Shown here piece after piece: positions 46,457 through 56,566 of a DNA stretch of 64,000 nt. Below the pieces are notes generated by a model. The model had not been told where the DNA came from and ran no database searches. It saw only the letters and a program-made list of their open reading frames with translations. Location of the stretch: contig SBGX01000032.1 of NCBI GenBank assembly GCA_006226425.1, positions 62,001 through 126,000 of the forward strand, read 5' to 3'. How positions within the stretch are numbered: position 1 is the first letter of the stretch; each line of letters opens with the position of its first letter. The position numbers and the translations under genes are program-made. The DNA is from Bacteroidota bacterium (GTDB lineage Bacteria; Bacteroidota; Bacteroidia; Flavobacteriales_D; Crocinitomicaceae).

Positions 46457-46482
46457 TCTGATTTGTGAATCAGACAAAAATA
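46457..46482 (-). promoter_or_regulatory. kbl promoter with adjoining palindrome
   Basis: The minus strand has TATTTTTG (46482-46475), an exact -7 box. Directly downstream, covering the expected transcription start, is the perfect 7-4-7 inverted repeat TCTGATT-tgtg-AATCAGA (46457-46474), six bases before the ATG. It could be a repressor operator or an mRNA leader hairpin. A TTTG lies 14 bases upstream of the -7 box (46500-46497). Confidence 0.5.
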
Positions 46483-46575
46483 ATCAAATAGCAATACAAA
46501 TGTTTTTAAAAAGACTGAAATAAATCGGCCTGGAGTATAGACATCGCGAAAAAAATAGGCAATTTTGAAGCCGAA

Positions 46576-47439
46576 ATGTTTTTGTCGACAAATAGAGCCT
46601 CCGAACTTTTTCCAGCGTTTCAAAAGGAACTGGGAGAGTCGTTCAATGAGCGGGAAATTCGATTGATGATTCGACTGGCACTGGAAAAGCGTTTGGGACT
46701 CGAACGGGGGCAATTACTCTTTTTAAATGAATGCCGGCTTTCGGAATCTGACATCAACTTTTTTGAAAATTTGCTCGGAAGGCTCCAAAAGGGAGAACCT
46801 TATCAATATATTCTGGGAGAGGCGCATTTCTATGGTTTGACGCTAAGTAGCGATCAAAGAGCACTGATCCCCAGGCCTGAAACGGAAGAATTGGTTGCAT
46901 GGATTCTCGAGGAGCAAAAAGAGGGAAAACATACATTGATAGATTGGGGAACCGGAAGTGGCTGTATTGCATTGGCCATAAAAGCAGAACGTCCCGAATG
47001 GAAAGTATATGCAGCAGACCTTTCGGAGGAGAGCCTGGAATTAGCTGCTCATAATGGGAGTAAGTTAGACCTGGACATTCAGGTGTTGAAAGCGGATATT
47101 TTAAATCCTGATCAAACAGAAGTTGCGAGCTCTTGTGATATTTGGGTTTCCAATCCACCCTATATACCTTTGAAAGATCGAGAACACATGAATTCAAATG
47201 TGCTGGACTACGAACCGTCCATGGCCTTGTTCGTACCGGATGAGGATCCCTTGAAGTACTATCGAAATCTGGCAGAAGGTGCTGTGAAAATGCTTCCCGA
47301 TACAGGGAAGATTTATTTGGAAGTGCACGAGGAGTATGGGGCAGAGGTGGAACAATTATTTTTATCTTTAAAATTCCGAGAGGTAAGCCTTCGACAGGAC
47401 CTACAGGGAAAGAACCGAATGCTTCGGGCAGTCAAATAG
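46576..47439 (+). CDS. prmC: Peptide chain release factor N5-glutamine methyltransferase
   Basis: 287 residues. It methylates the GGQ glutamine of release factors. N-terminal helical domain, then SAM-binding IDWGTGSGCIALAIKAE and catalytic NPPY at residues 193-196 (VSNPPYIPLKDR). The LIPRPETEELV motif before the SAM domain is typical. ligA follows 6 bases after the stop. Length is normal. Divergent from kbl across 124 bases. Confidence 0.96.
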   Translation: MFLSTNRASELFPAFQKELGESFNEREIRLMIRLALEKRLGLERGQLLFLNECRLSESDINFFENLLGRLQKGEPYQYILGEAHFYGLTLSSDQRALIPRPETEELVAWILEEQKEGKHTLIDWGTGSGCIALAIKAERPEWKVYAADLSEESLELAAHNGSKLDLDIQVLKADILNPDQTEVASSCDIWVSNPPYIPLKDREHMNSNVLDYEPSMALFVPDEDPLKYYRNLAEGAVKMLPDTGKIYLEVHEEYGAEVEQLFLSLKFREVSLRQDLQGKNRMLRAVK

Positions 47440-49458
<2,019 letters not shown>

Positions 49459-49460
49459 TC

Positions 49461-50336
49461 ATGAGAAAATTTCATGGAACAGGAACGGCACTGGTAACGC
49501 CATTTGATCGCCAGGGGGAAATCGATTACACCGCACTTCGAAAGTTGATTCGACTCCAGCTTGAAGGCAAAGTTGATTTTTTAGTCGTCCAGGGGACCAC
49601 AGGTGAATCACCAACACTTGATCAAAAAGAGAAGATGCAGGTCTTGGAAACCGTTCTGGAGGAAAATGCGGGACAACTTCCGGTCGTTTACGGACTGGGA
49701 GGGAATAACACCCGTCAGATTAGTGCGATGATGCGTGAATTTGAAGGGAAGGTAGACGGATTGCTGTCCGTTTCGCCTTATTATAACAAGCCGACTCAGG
49801 CAGGAATTGTTCAGCATTATACCCAGTTAGCAGAAGCGACGGACTTACCCATTATTCTCTATAACGTGCCTGGACGGACAGGATCCAACGTGAGCGCAGA
49901 AACAACCTTAAAACTGGCGGAAATTAAGAACATTGTAGCCATGAAAGAAGCTTCAGGAGACTTCGATCAAATCATGGAAATTATCCGTTGCAAACCGGAA
50001 GGGTTCAGTTTGCTTTCGGGGGATGATGCGATTACCCTACCAATGATTGCCAGTGGGGCGGAAGGAGTGATTTCAGTCGTGTCAAATGCTCTGCCAGAGA
50101 AGTTTGCAAAGATGGTACGTGAAGCATTGGCAGGAAATCTGGGTGAGGCACGCAAGATTCACTATGAATTATTGCCGATCACACGCCTGTTTTTTGCTGA
50201 GGGAAATCCGGGTGGAGTAAAAATCGGATTATCAGCCAGAAAGATCATGGAGGGAAACCTAAGACTGCCTTTGTTTCCTGTGTCAGAAGAACTTAGTTCG
50301 AGAATAAATGAAGAAATGTTTCGATTGTTAGAATAA
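49461..50336 (+). CDS. dapA: 4-hydroxy-tetrahydrodipicolinate synthase
   Basis: 291 residues, TIM-barrel lyase. It condenses pyruvate and aspartate semialdehyde in lysine/diaminopimelate synthesis. The Schiff-base Lys162 is in AMKEASGD, and Tyr134 in YNVPGRT completes the site. QGTTGESPTLDQKEK is the family signature. Third gene of prmC-ligA-dapA. The following lipoprotein starts 47 bases later. Confidence 0.97.
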   Translation: MRKFHGTGTALVTPFDRQGEIDYTALRKLIRLQLEGKVDFLVVQGTTGESPTLDQKEKMQVLETVLEENAGQLPVVYGLGGNNTRQISAMMREFEGKVDGLLSVSPYYNKPTQAGIVQHYTQLAEATDLPIILYNVPGRTGSNVSAETTLKLAEIKNIVAMKEASGDFDQIMEIIRCKPEGFSLLSGDDAITLPMIASGAEGVISVVSNALPEKFAKMVREALAGNLGEARKIHYELLPITRLFFAEGNPGGVKIGLSARKIMEGNLRLPLFPVSEELSSRINEEMFRLLE

Positions 50337-50383
50337 AGTTTTTAATTTCGTGCAGAAATTGTTTTAACACAGACCTTGTAGGT

Positions 50384-51238
50384 ATGAATAAATTTGTGTA
50401 TATTTTGTTGGCAAGTGTGCCACTTTGGTATGCCTGTTCAGGTGAAGAACCAGTAGAGAACAAGAATATAGATGTGGTAGAAGAAGAGGAGGGCTCTACG
50501 ATTGTGTTTAATATCCCTTCGCCATCAGAGCAGTTTGAGTTGATTTCGATGCTGGATGGAGAGAAAGATATTATGTTGGTAAGTAATCCGAACAAACGTT
50601 TTGTTGGAACAAAACAAAGAGCGTTGAATTTCGGAGTCTATATTGCTGACCTGGCCTACATGACTAGCTTTGACGAAACGTCTAAGTATATGCAGTATTT
50701 TAACCAGTTGGAGAAAATCGGAAATGAACTTGGGGTCACTGAGGTCTTTACCAAGGAGATGGGGGATATGGTGAAAAAGTGGAATAATAATCCTGATTCA
50801 CTGTTCCAGTTGTCCAATGAGACTTATTCCAAATCTTTCCAAAAACTGGTGGATATCGACAAGGGAAATGAATTGTCATTGATGCTTGCCGGAGGATGGA
50901 TTGAGACCATGTACTTGATTTTCGGAACCTCTAAAGGTTTTGGAAAAAGCCCTGAAATTGACCAGATTATCGCCGATCAAAAATTAGTGGCAGAGAATTT
51001 GATAGACTTTATGATAGATTATCAAGACAACGCCGATGTTTCTGAATACATGAATAAAATGGGACAGGTTCTTGACCTGTACAATGGAATGGATTGTAAG
51101 ACAGAGGAAACAAGTATCGAAGAGAATGATGGAAAGATCAGTATTTCAGGTGGAGACATCTGTGAGTTGAATCAGGCGACCTTTGATAAATTGAAGCAGG
51201 AGATTACTACTTTGAGAACAGAAGTTGTTAAAAATTAA
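50384..51238 (+). CDS. Uncharacterised helical lipoprotein
   Basis: 284 residues. MNKFVYILLASVPLWYAC is a lipoprotein signal with a lipobox Cys18. An acidic linker follows (DVVEEEEG), then an all-helical domain with no catalytic motif that I recognise: RALNFGVYIADLAYMTSFDETSKYMQYFNQLEKIGNELGV is a typical segment. A probable terminal coiled coil ends in KLKQEITTLRTEVVKN. Two cysteines near the C-terminus (MDCKTEE, DICELN) could form a disulfide. It sits 10 bases before a small secreted protein, so the two are probably co-expressed. Function unknown. Confidence 0.75.
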   Translation: MNKFVYILLASVPLWYACSGEEPVENKNIDVVEEEEGSTIVFNIPSPSEQFELISMLDGEKDIMLVSNPNKRFVGTKQRALNFGVYIADLAYMTSFDETSKYMQYFNQLEKIGNELGVTEVFTKEMGDMVKKWNNNPDSLFQLSNETYSKSFQKLVDIDKGNELSLMLAGGWIETMYLIFGTSKGFGKSPEIDQIIADQKLVAENLIDFMIDYQDNADVSEYMNKMGQVLDLYNGMDCKTEETSIEENDGKISISGGDICELNQATFDKLKQEITTLRTEVVKN

Positions 51239-51248
51239 AGAGAGAATT

Positions 51249-51731
51249 ATGAAAATGTTTACCAGCCCGTTGAAATTAATTCTAACAGTAGCCTTGAGTG
51301 GGAGTTTTATTTATGCTCAATGCCCGCTACCGGAAAAAATTGTTAAATCGACTTCCTCCAGAAAAAGTAATTACCGTGTTAGTACTCAATCCAAATCGGG
51401 TGCTTTGAAACCGGGAGGAACGTATGAAATGTCTTTCGTGGCGAGAAGTGGCTTTGATTACAAAATCTCTTCAGATGCGCTGAACGACGAAGTAAGTATC
51501 ATCTCTTTCGAGATTTTTGAAATGGTCACACGCAAGAACGAAAAGAATCAGTACAAGCGTATGAAGCATGTGATTTCGAAAACTGATGGAAAAGAGCCAG
51601 TAGAGTTTGCTACAGATAAAACTAGAAAGATCATGATTAAAGTGACCTTGGAAGCACTTCCAACGGATGACCCACAGTGTATGGCTGTGTTGATCGAGCA
51701 CAAGAAATCAACGAAAATCGGACTGGAATAA
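51249..51731 (+). CDS. Small secreted protein of unknown function
   Basis: About 160 residues from the ATG at 51249 (an in-frame ATG at 51225 overlaps the previous gene and precedes no better signal). Signal peptide MKMFTSPLKLILTVALSGSFIYAQ, then a beta-rich domain with a Cys near the mature N-terminus (CPLPEKIV) and another near the C-terminus (DPQCMAVLIEHKK). The alternating pattern in GTYEMSFVARSGFDYKI suggests an immunoglobulin-like or jelly-roll fold, which is an inference. Pairs with the upstream lipoprotein and ends at a strong terminator. Confidence 0.75.
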   Translation: MKMFTSPLKLILTVALSGSFIYAQCPLPEKIVKSTSSRKSNYRVSTQSKSGALKPGGTYEMSFVARSGFDYKISSDALNDEVSIISFEIFEMVTRKNEKNQYKRMKHVISKTDGKEPVEFATDKTRKIMIKVTLEALPTDDPQCMAVLIEHKKSTKIGLE

Positions 51732-51751
51732 GAGTATAGAATATTTAAAAG

Positions 51752-51782
51752 GCCTCCTGTCATCAAGTCGGGAGGCTTTTTT
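51752..51782 (+). terminator. Rho-independent terminator ending the ligA-dapA-lipoprotein region
   Basis: GCCTCC (51752-51757) pairs with GGAGGC (51771-51776) across a 13-base loop, then a T-run. It overlaps an in-frame TTG at 51781, which supports the ATG at 51793 as the next start. Confidence 0.8.
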
Positions 51783-51792
51783 GTTTACAGAC

Positions 51793-52794
51793 ATGGAACA
51801 ACAGGCAAAAGAACTGATCAATCTGGTCAATCGCGCACAAAGAATTGTGATTACGGCTCATAAGTCCCCGGACGGTGATTCCGTAGGAAGTAGCACGGCA
51901 CTTTTTCAGTTTTTAAAAAATAGGGGAAAGGAAGTACATATCTGTCACCCGGATCCGGCACCGAAGTTTCTGAACTTTATGAAAGGAGCTGATCAGATTA
52001 AAAATTATGAAGAATCACCGGAAGCCGTAGGCGCTCTGTTAGAGCAATCCGATTTGATCTTTATGTTGGATTACAACCACAGTTCTCGCACAGGAGCTGA
52101 GATGGGAAAAATCATGGAGGCATCGTCTGCGAAAAAAGTGATGATTGATCACCACCTGAATCCTTCAGATCAGGCTGATTTAACGATTAGTGATACCACA
52201 GCAAGTTCCACCTGCCAACTGATCTATCAATTCATTGTAGCTTCGGGGAACCATGCTGAGATCGACAAAGATTTGGCTTGCTCTGTCTATGTTGGTTTGG
52301 TGACAGATACAGGGTCTTTCCGTTTCAATTCCGTCAAACCGGAAACACATGAGATTGCCGCAGATCTGATTCGGATCGGTGTGCAACAGGATCGAATTCA
52401 TGAGGCACTCTATGATGTGAATACCCTGGATCGAATTCGCTTGCGTTCCTATCTGTGTGCAGAAAAGCTTGAAGTGATAGAAGGAGGGAAGGTGGCTTAC
52501 ATCACCGTAACAAAAGACGAGATGCTTCGTTACAATTACGAGAAGGGAGATACGGAAGGATTGGTCAATGTGGCGCTATCAATTGGAGGTGTTGTGATTG
52601 CTGCTTTGTTCTCAGAAGCAGATCATGGGGTGAAAATATCCTTTCGTTCCAAAGGAAAAGATCATCCGGTAAATGTGCTTGCTTCAGATCATTTCGGTGG
52701 AGGCGGACATGCTAACGCGGCTGGAGGCTTCCATGAAGGAACCATAGGCGAAACTGTAAACAGATTCAAAGAGGTGCTTAAGTCGTATGTATAG
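51793..52794 (+). CDS. nrnA: DHH-family phosphoesterase (NrnA-like oligoribonuclease / pAp phosphatase)
   Basis: About 333 residues. DHH domain motifs: TAHKSPDGDSVGSS (motif I), DYNHSSRTG, IDHHLNPSDQAD (DHH), and LVTDTGSFRFNS. The C-terminal DHHA1 domain has the substrate-binding GGGGHANAAGG. NrnA enzymes degrade short RNA and pAp. The start at 51793 is set by the terminator just upstream. The next gene, an FKBP lipoprotein, begins inside its last codons (8-base overlap), so it is coupled. The same order, nrnA then gldI, is known to me from Flavobacterium. Confidence 0.92.
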   Translation: MEQQAKELINLVNRAQRIVITAHKSPDGDSVGSSTALFQFLKNRGKEVHICHPDPAPKFLNFMKGADQIKNYEESPEAVGALLEQSDLIFMLDYNHSSRTGAEMGKIMEASSAKKVMIDHHLNPSDQADLTISDTTASSTCQLIYQFIVASGNHAEIDKDLACSVYVGLVTDTGSFRFNSVKPETHEIAADLIRIGVQQDRIHEALYDVNTLDRIRLRSYLCAEKLEVIEGGKVAYITVTKDEMLRYNYEKGDTEGLVNVALSIGGVVIAALFSEADHGVKISFRSKGKDHPVNVLASDHFGGGGHANAAGGFHEGTIGETVNRFKEVLKSYV

Positions 52795-53323
52795 AACAAT
52801 TCAAATACTATTGGTCGTATTGCTTGGTGTGATCTTTGCTTCCTGCAAAGGAAAAGAGAATCCATCCAAAGGAGTGAAATGGACTAAAAAGCAATCCACG
52901 GAGTTTAACAAGAACATAGTCATTGAAGAAGAACTCCAAATCAGAATGTTTTTGGCGAATAGAAAGTGGAAAGTGCAGAAAACGGGTTCTGGGCTCAGAT
53001 ACTATATTTACAAGCATGGAGAAGGAGATTCTGCACGTGCAGATATGCATGCCGAAGTTCGTTTTAAAATCAATCAACTCGATGGAACTTTTTGCTATCA
53101 GACAGATAGTCTGGAAACAGAGACCTTTCGCATAGATCATAGTGATGTAGAGAGCGGAGTGCAGGAAGGAATCAAGAAAATGCGGGTAGGTGATAAGGCG
53201 AAGTTGATTATTCCCAGTCACCTGGGGCACGGCCTGACTGGTGACATGGATAAAATTCCACCACTGACAGTCCTGGTCATAGATTTGGAGTTGGTAAGTC
53301 TAAAACGTAACGCTAGAAAATGA
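52787..53323 (+). CDS. gldI: FKBP-type peptidyl-prolyl isomerase lipoprotein (GldI-like)
   Basis: 178 residues. MYRTIQILLVVLLGVIFASCKGKE has a lipobox (FASC). The FKBP domain is at about residues 60-175 (GSGLRYYIYKHGEGD, AEVRFKINQLDGT, VQEGIKKMRVGDKAKLIIPSHLGHG and PPLTVLVIDLELVSL). Size, lipid anchor and context resemble GldI, a gliding/T9SS-associated isomerase of Flavobacterium johnsoniae. The symbol is by synteny and similarity, not certain. Overlaps nrnA by 8 bases and the next FKBP gene by 4. Confidence 0.82.
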   Translation: MYRTIQILLVVLLGVIFASCKGKENPSKGVKWTKKQSTEFNKNIVIEEELQIRMFLANRKWKVQKTGSGLRYYIYKHGEGDSARADMHAEVRFKINQLDGTFCYQTDSLETETFRIDHSDVESGVQEGIKKMRVGDKAKLIIPSHLGHGLTGDMDKIPPLTVLVIDLELVSLKRNARK

Positions 53324-54183
53324 AAGCTACAATTTGCTTAAGTCTCTTGATAATTCTTTTGGGAGCCTGTGATGTATCGGGGGTGAAACAAAAAAAAGAG
53401 GATGATTTAATTGGCTATCAGGAGAAGAAAACGGGGAAGGGAAAAGAGAAACTTTCCGGAGACCGAAAAACCCTGAACCCAGGGAAAGAACTGGACGAGA
53501 AACAGCTGGAAGGAGGAATCCGAATCAAGTATTTTGAACGAGGAAGCGGAGCAAAACTGAAAGAGGGAGAAGTCGTGAAGATTGACTACGAAGTGTTGTT
53601 GGCTGATGGGACTAAGGTGGACGGAAACAGTTTATTGAACAAAGCCTGGTTGCCCTTTATGGTCGGATATGGAATGCAAACTCCAGGATGGGATATCGCG
53701 TTGAAGGAGCTGAAAGCCGGAGACTTTGCGGAAATTTATTTGCCAGCAAAAATGGCCCGCGGTGAAAAGGGAATTAAAGGATTGATTCCGCCAAATTCGC
53801 CAAATATTATTCGAATTAAGGTACTTGGACATTTGAAGCCTACCCGAGTGGTGGATGGAACACAGGTTTGGTTGCTAGAGGAGAATAAAAAAGAGCAAAA
53901 GAAAGCTGACCTGGAAAGTGAAGTGGAATTTCACTATATGGTAGGGACAGAATCGAACCCCAAATACGATATCAGCTACCGGAGAAATCAGCCCTATGTG
54001 CTTAAATTCTCGGATTACGGAATCATCAAAGGACTGAAAAAAGCGTTAATAAATGCTAAAAAGTCAGACAAAATCTGGGTGTTGGTGCCTCCTGCCGAGG
54101 CTTATGGCTCCAAGGGACTAAAGGATTTGGTGAAGCCAAATGAACATGTCTTCTATGACATCTTTGTGATGGATGTTCGATGA
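53320..54183 (+). CDS. FKBP-type isomerase lipoprotein with two FKBP-like domains
   Basis: 287 residues, lipoprotein signal ending LLGAC. A Lys-rich linker (residues 22-60) is followed by one FKBP domain (about 65-175: EGEVVKIDYEVLLADGTKVDGN, GWDIALKELKAGDFAEIYLPAKMARG, IPPNSPNIIRIKVLG). A second, shorter FKBP-like repeat follows at about 190-285 (KADLESEVEFHYMVGTES, GIIKGLKKALINAKKSDKIWVLVPPAEAYGSKG). Consensus residues are weaker in the second copy, suggesting binding rather than catalysis. It is the last protein gene before tRNA-Pro. Confidence 0.85.
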   Translation: MKATICLSLLIILLGACDVSGVKQKKEDDLIGYQEKKTGKGKEKLSGDRKTLNPGKELDEKQLEGGIRIKYFERGSGAKLKEGEVVKIDYEVLLADGTKVDGNSLLNKAWLPFMVGYGMQTPGWDIALKELKAGDFAEIYLPAKMARGEKGIKGLIPPNSPNIIRIKVLGHLKPTRVVDGTQVWLLEENKKEQKKADLESEVEFHYMVGTESNPKYDISYRRNQPYVLKFSDYGIIKGLKKALINAKKSDKIWVLVPPAEAYGSKGLKDLVKPNEHVFYDIFVMDVR

Positions 54184-54225
54184 TTATTGCTAAATATTCA
54201 TTAAATTCGCTGTTTTGATAATTTA

Positions 54226-54303
54226 CGGGATGTAGCTTAGTCCGGTTAAAGTGCGCGTCTGGGGGGCGCGAGATCGGAGGTTCGAATCCTCTCATCCCGA
54301 CCA
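54226..54303 (+). tRNA. tRNA-Pro (anticodon GGG)
   Basis: The cloverleaf can be folded by eye. The acceptor CGGGATG pairs with CATCCCG. The D stem is GCTT/AAGT. The anticodon stem CGCGT/GCGCG has loop CTGGGGG, so the anticodon is GGG, reading CCC and CCU. The T arm is GGAGG-TTCGAAT-CCTCT. Discriminator A and an encoded CCA end at 54303. C1-G72 and A73 fit bacterial tRNA-Pro. It lies 9 bases before the M23 peptidase ATG, so the mRNA is probably cut from a tRNA-mRNA transcript. Confidence 0.96.
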
Positions 54304-54312
54304 AAAAAATGC

Positions 54313-55272
54313 ATGATGAGAAAAGGGATAATCATTTTGTTTGCTTTCATTCAGCTAACTGCTTTCGGGCAAATACCGCTGGATACACTGGATTCGGAAA
54401 AAGGGAAATTGGTTCTTTATTCAGATCGGACCTGGCAGTTATTGGATGATCTGACTTTTGATGGAATCCTGAATGAGAAAGTTCACGAGATGTTTAGCGA
54501 AGATACAGCCCTGAATTTTGTGCAAACCTGGAACAATGATGTTTGCTTTAGTTCGAATCAGGTAAATGATCTGACTAAATTAAAAGATACAGTATGGTTG
54601 TGTGTTGGTGATAGCACGCACTCGAAATTTGTCATGCCATTTGAAGGGGTGATCACTTCTCGCTATGGGTATCGAAGAGGACGTTACCACAATGGGATTG
54701 ACATCAATCTGGAAACTGGAGATACGGTCTTAGCTTGTTGGTCCGGAAAAGTGAGATATGCTAAGTTTAATGAAGGAGGATTTGGGAATCTGGTAATTAT
54801 TCGTCACCACAACGGTTTGGAAACCTATTATGCACACCTGAGCAAACACTTAGTTGCTCCAAACTCAGAAGTAAAAGCAGGAGATCCAATCGGTTTGGGT
54901 GGAAATACAGGAAGATCATTTGGTTCGCATCTACATTTCGAAGTTCGTTTTTACGATGCGCCAATGAACCCAGAGGAGATCATTGATGTGAAAAAGAAAT
55001 CAGTAAAAGATCAGAACTTGTTTGTACACAAAGGATTGTTCCGTCCGGGAGCGAAGCCGTCAGATTATTATCAGGATCAGGGAGACGGAAGCCAGGTGGC
55101 TGCAGTTAGTGGTCCATCATCTGGTGCACGAAAATACTACCGGGTAAGAAGGGGAGATACACTTTCAGCAATTGCTGTTCGCAATAAAACTTCCATCACA
55201 AAATTGTGTAAACTGAACGGTATCCGACGAACTTCTACACTTCAGATCGGACAGCGACTTCGAGTGCGTTAA
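54313..55272 (+). CDS. M23 metallo-endopeptidase with C-terminal LysM domain
   Basis: 319 residues, signal peptide MMRKGIIILFAFIQLTAFGQ. The M23 (LytM) domain covers about residues 105-225. Zn ligands are His126 and Asp130 in YHNGIDI, and His208 in HLHFE, with His175 in YYAHLS near the site. A LysM peptidoglycan-binding module covers about residues 270-319 (YRVRRGDTLSAIAVRNKTS to LQIGQRLRV). It cleaves peptide cross-links of peptidoglycan. The gene starts 9 bases after tRNA-Pro, with no room for a separate promoter. Confidence 0.93.
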   Translation: MMRKGIIILFAFIQLTAFGQIPLDTLDSEKGKLVLYSDRTWQLLDDLTFDGILNEKVHEMFSEDTALNFVQTWNNDVCFSSNQVNDLTKLKDTVWLCVGDSTHSKFVMPFEGVITSRYGYRRGRYHNGIDINLETGDTVLACWSGKVRYAKFNEGGFGNLVIIRHHNGLETYYAHLSKHLVAPNSEVKAGDPIGLGGNTGRSFGSHLHFEVRFYDAPMNPEEIIDVKKKSVKDQNLFVHKGLFRPGAKPSDYYQDQGDGSQVAAVSGPSSGARKYYRVRRGDTLSAIAVRNKTSITKLCKLNGIRRTSTLQIGQRLRVR

Positions 55273-55274
55273 GC

Positions 55275-56036
55275 CTAGTTATTAGGACTAACACCACGTT
55301 TCTTGCAATCTTCCAGCCAGTCTTTTAATTCCTGGCCACTGATCTCACGACCGAATTTGTAATAGCGCTTTCCGGTTTGTGCGCCATTGGAATCATAGCC
55401 AAAGGCCCAACCGTGTCGATTGCCATACTTGTATTGTTCGATGATCATCGGTTTTCCATTCGGATGGTTGACGGTGTACTTTCCACGTTTTTTCCCGTTC
55501 TCATAGTTCCCCGTACTTTTAATGACTCCATAGTCAAAGTACTCTGTAAACTTTCCGTGTCGAACTCCATCTTTGTAGTTCTCAATTCGGGCAACCCGGG
55601 CTGATTTGTCATTCGGGTCTTCGGGGACGTAATAAATGGTTTTGGTGCCATTGAGAACACCTTTTGAATAAGTTTCCTTATAGCTTAGTCTGCCACTGGG
55701 GCCGTAATGTGTCCAAACACTGTCCTTTTCTTGATTTCGATAGATTCCATAGCCCATTAATACACCATTTTCATGATACATCCAGGCAGCGGACCTTACG
55801 CTGTTTGGATCGTGTACAATGATGATCTTCTTTTTGGTGGAGGGGTAGAAGTAATAAAAAGTTCCAACGGGTTTGTCGTTCTTAAATTCCCCACGATATA
55901 CCAGCGCACGGCTATCCGGATAGGTTTTTTCCCAGATTCCCTGTTTTCGACCTTTGGAGTCTACCTGGTTAACAGGCTGTGCCCATGAAATGGAAACACA
56001 AAAGAGCAATAAAACGACAAAAATCTTTCTTACCAT
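55275..56036 (-). CDS. Secreted MORN-variant repeat protein (YwqK-like)
   Basis: 253 residues, signal peptide MVRKIFVVLLLFCVSISWAQ. The mature part is a run of MORN-like repeats, such as GRKQGIWEKTYPD, DKPVGTFYYFYP, GVLMGYGIYRN, GRLSYKETYSKG, GVRHGKFTEYFDYG and GKKRGKYTVNHPNG. The annotation 'YwqK antitoxin' often attached to such repeats is not supported here. It overlaps the HAD gene by 7 bases and is last of the glycosyltransferase-HAD-MORN unit. Role unknown; perhaps surface binding. Confidence 0.82.
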   Translation of the reverse strand: MVRKIFVVLLLFCVSISWAQPVNQVDSKGRKQGIWEKTYPDSRALVYRGEFKNDKPVGTFYYFYPSTKKKIIIVHDPNSVRSAAWMYHENGVLMGYGIYRNQEKDSVWTHYGPSGRLSYKETYSKGVLNGTKTIYYVPEDPNDKSARVARIENYKDGVRHGKFTEYFDYGVIKSTGNYENGKKRGKYTVNHPNGKPMIIEQYKYGNRHGWAFGYDSNGAQTGKRYYKFGREISGQELKDWLEDCKKRGVSPNN

Positions 56037-56566
56037 AGATCTATTAAATCATTTAAGTGTTCGACAGTCAGATCGGCTTCAATGGAGATTGGTTCGGCCG
56101 TTCTGATCCGTACTGTTTTCATACCAAGTTTCTTGCCAAAAAGGATGTCGGAGTCCGTGTCTCCTACCATAATGGATTTTTCAAAGTTCACTTCCGGAAA
56201 ATCTGACTGTGCACGAAGCGCCATGAATGGTCCCGGTTTTCTGGAATTGTTCGGGTCGCTCTTTAGTTCCGGTGCAAAATAACATTGATCAATCCTCCCT
56301 CCCTGACGTTCAATCTCCTCGCACATATAACGGTGAATTTCGTGAAGGTTACGCTCTGTCATGAGTCCTTTTCCAATCCCTTGTTGGTTGGTGACGACAA
56401 AAATTCGCTGGAAAATTTGATGAAAATGGGCAATGGCATCCAGGCTTCCGGGGAGAAATTTAAATTCATCTACCGAACGCACATAGGCGCCAAAAATTCG
56501 CTCGTTGATCACTCCATCGCGATCCAGAAACAGACACCATTCTCTTGTTTGGGAAGGCCAGTCCAT
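56030..56566 (-). CDS. HAD-IIIA phosphatase (heptose-bisphosphate phosphatase-like, lacking the zinc cysteines)
   Basis: 178 residues. HAD motif I CLFLDRDGVINE (Asp15, Asp17), motif II VVTNQQGIGKG, motif III with RKPGPFMAL, and motif IV MVGDTDSDILFG. Family resemblance is to GmhB, D-glycero-D-manno-heptose-1,7-bisphosphate 7-phosphatase, or histidinol phosphatase. The CxH...CxC zinc loop before RKPGP is degenerate here (CYFAPELKSDPNNS), with one Cys only, so the metal site is lost or replaced. The gene overlaps its upstream glycosyltransferase (TAATG). Substrate unknown. Confidence 0.85.
   Translation of the reverse strand: MDWPSQTREWCLFLDRDGVINERIFGAYVRSVDEFKFLPGSLDAIAHFHQIFQRIFVVTNQQGIGKGLMTERNLHEIHRYMCEEIERQGGRIDQCYFAPELKSDPNNSRKPGPFMALRAQSDFPEVNFEKSIMVGDTDSDILFGKKLGMKTVRIRTAEPISIEADLTVEHLNDLIDLW

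Noticed and set aside
55275-56036. Toxin-antitoxin system (the YwqK name)
   Set aside because: The protein is secreted, has no toxin partner, and sits in a glycosyltransferase operon; the repeat name does not imply an antitoxin.
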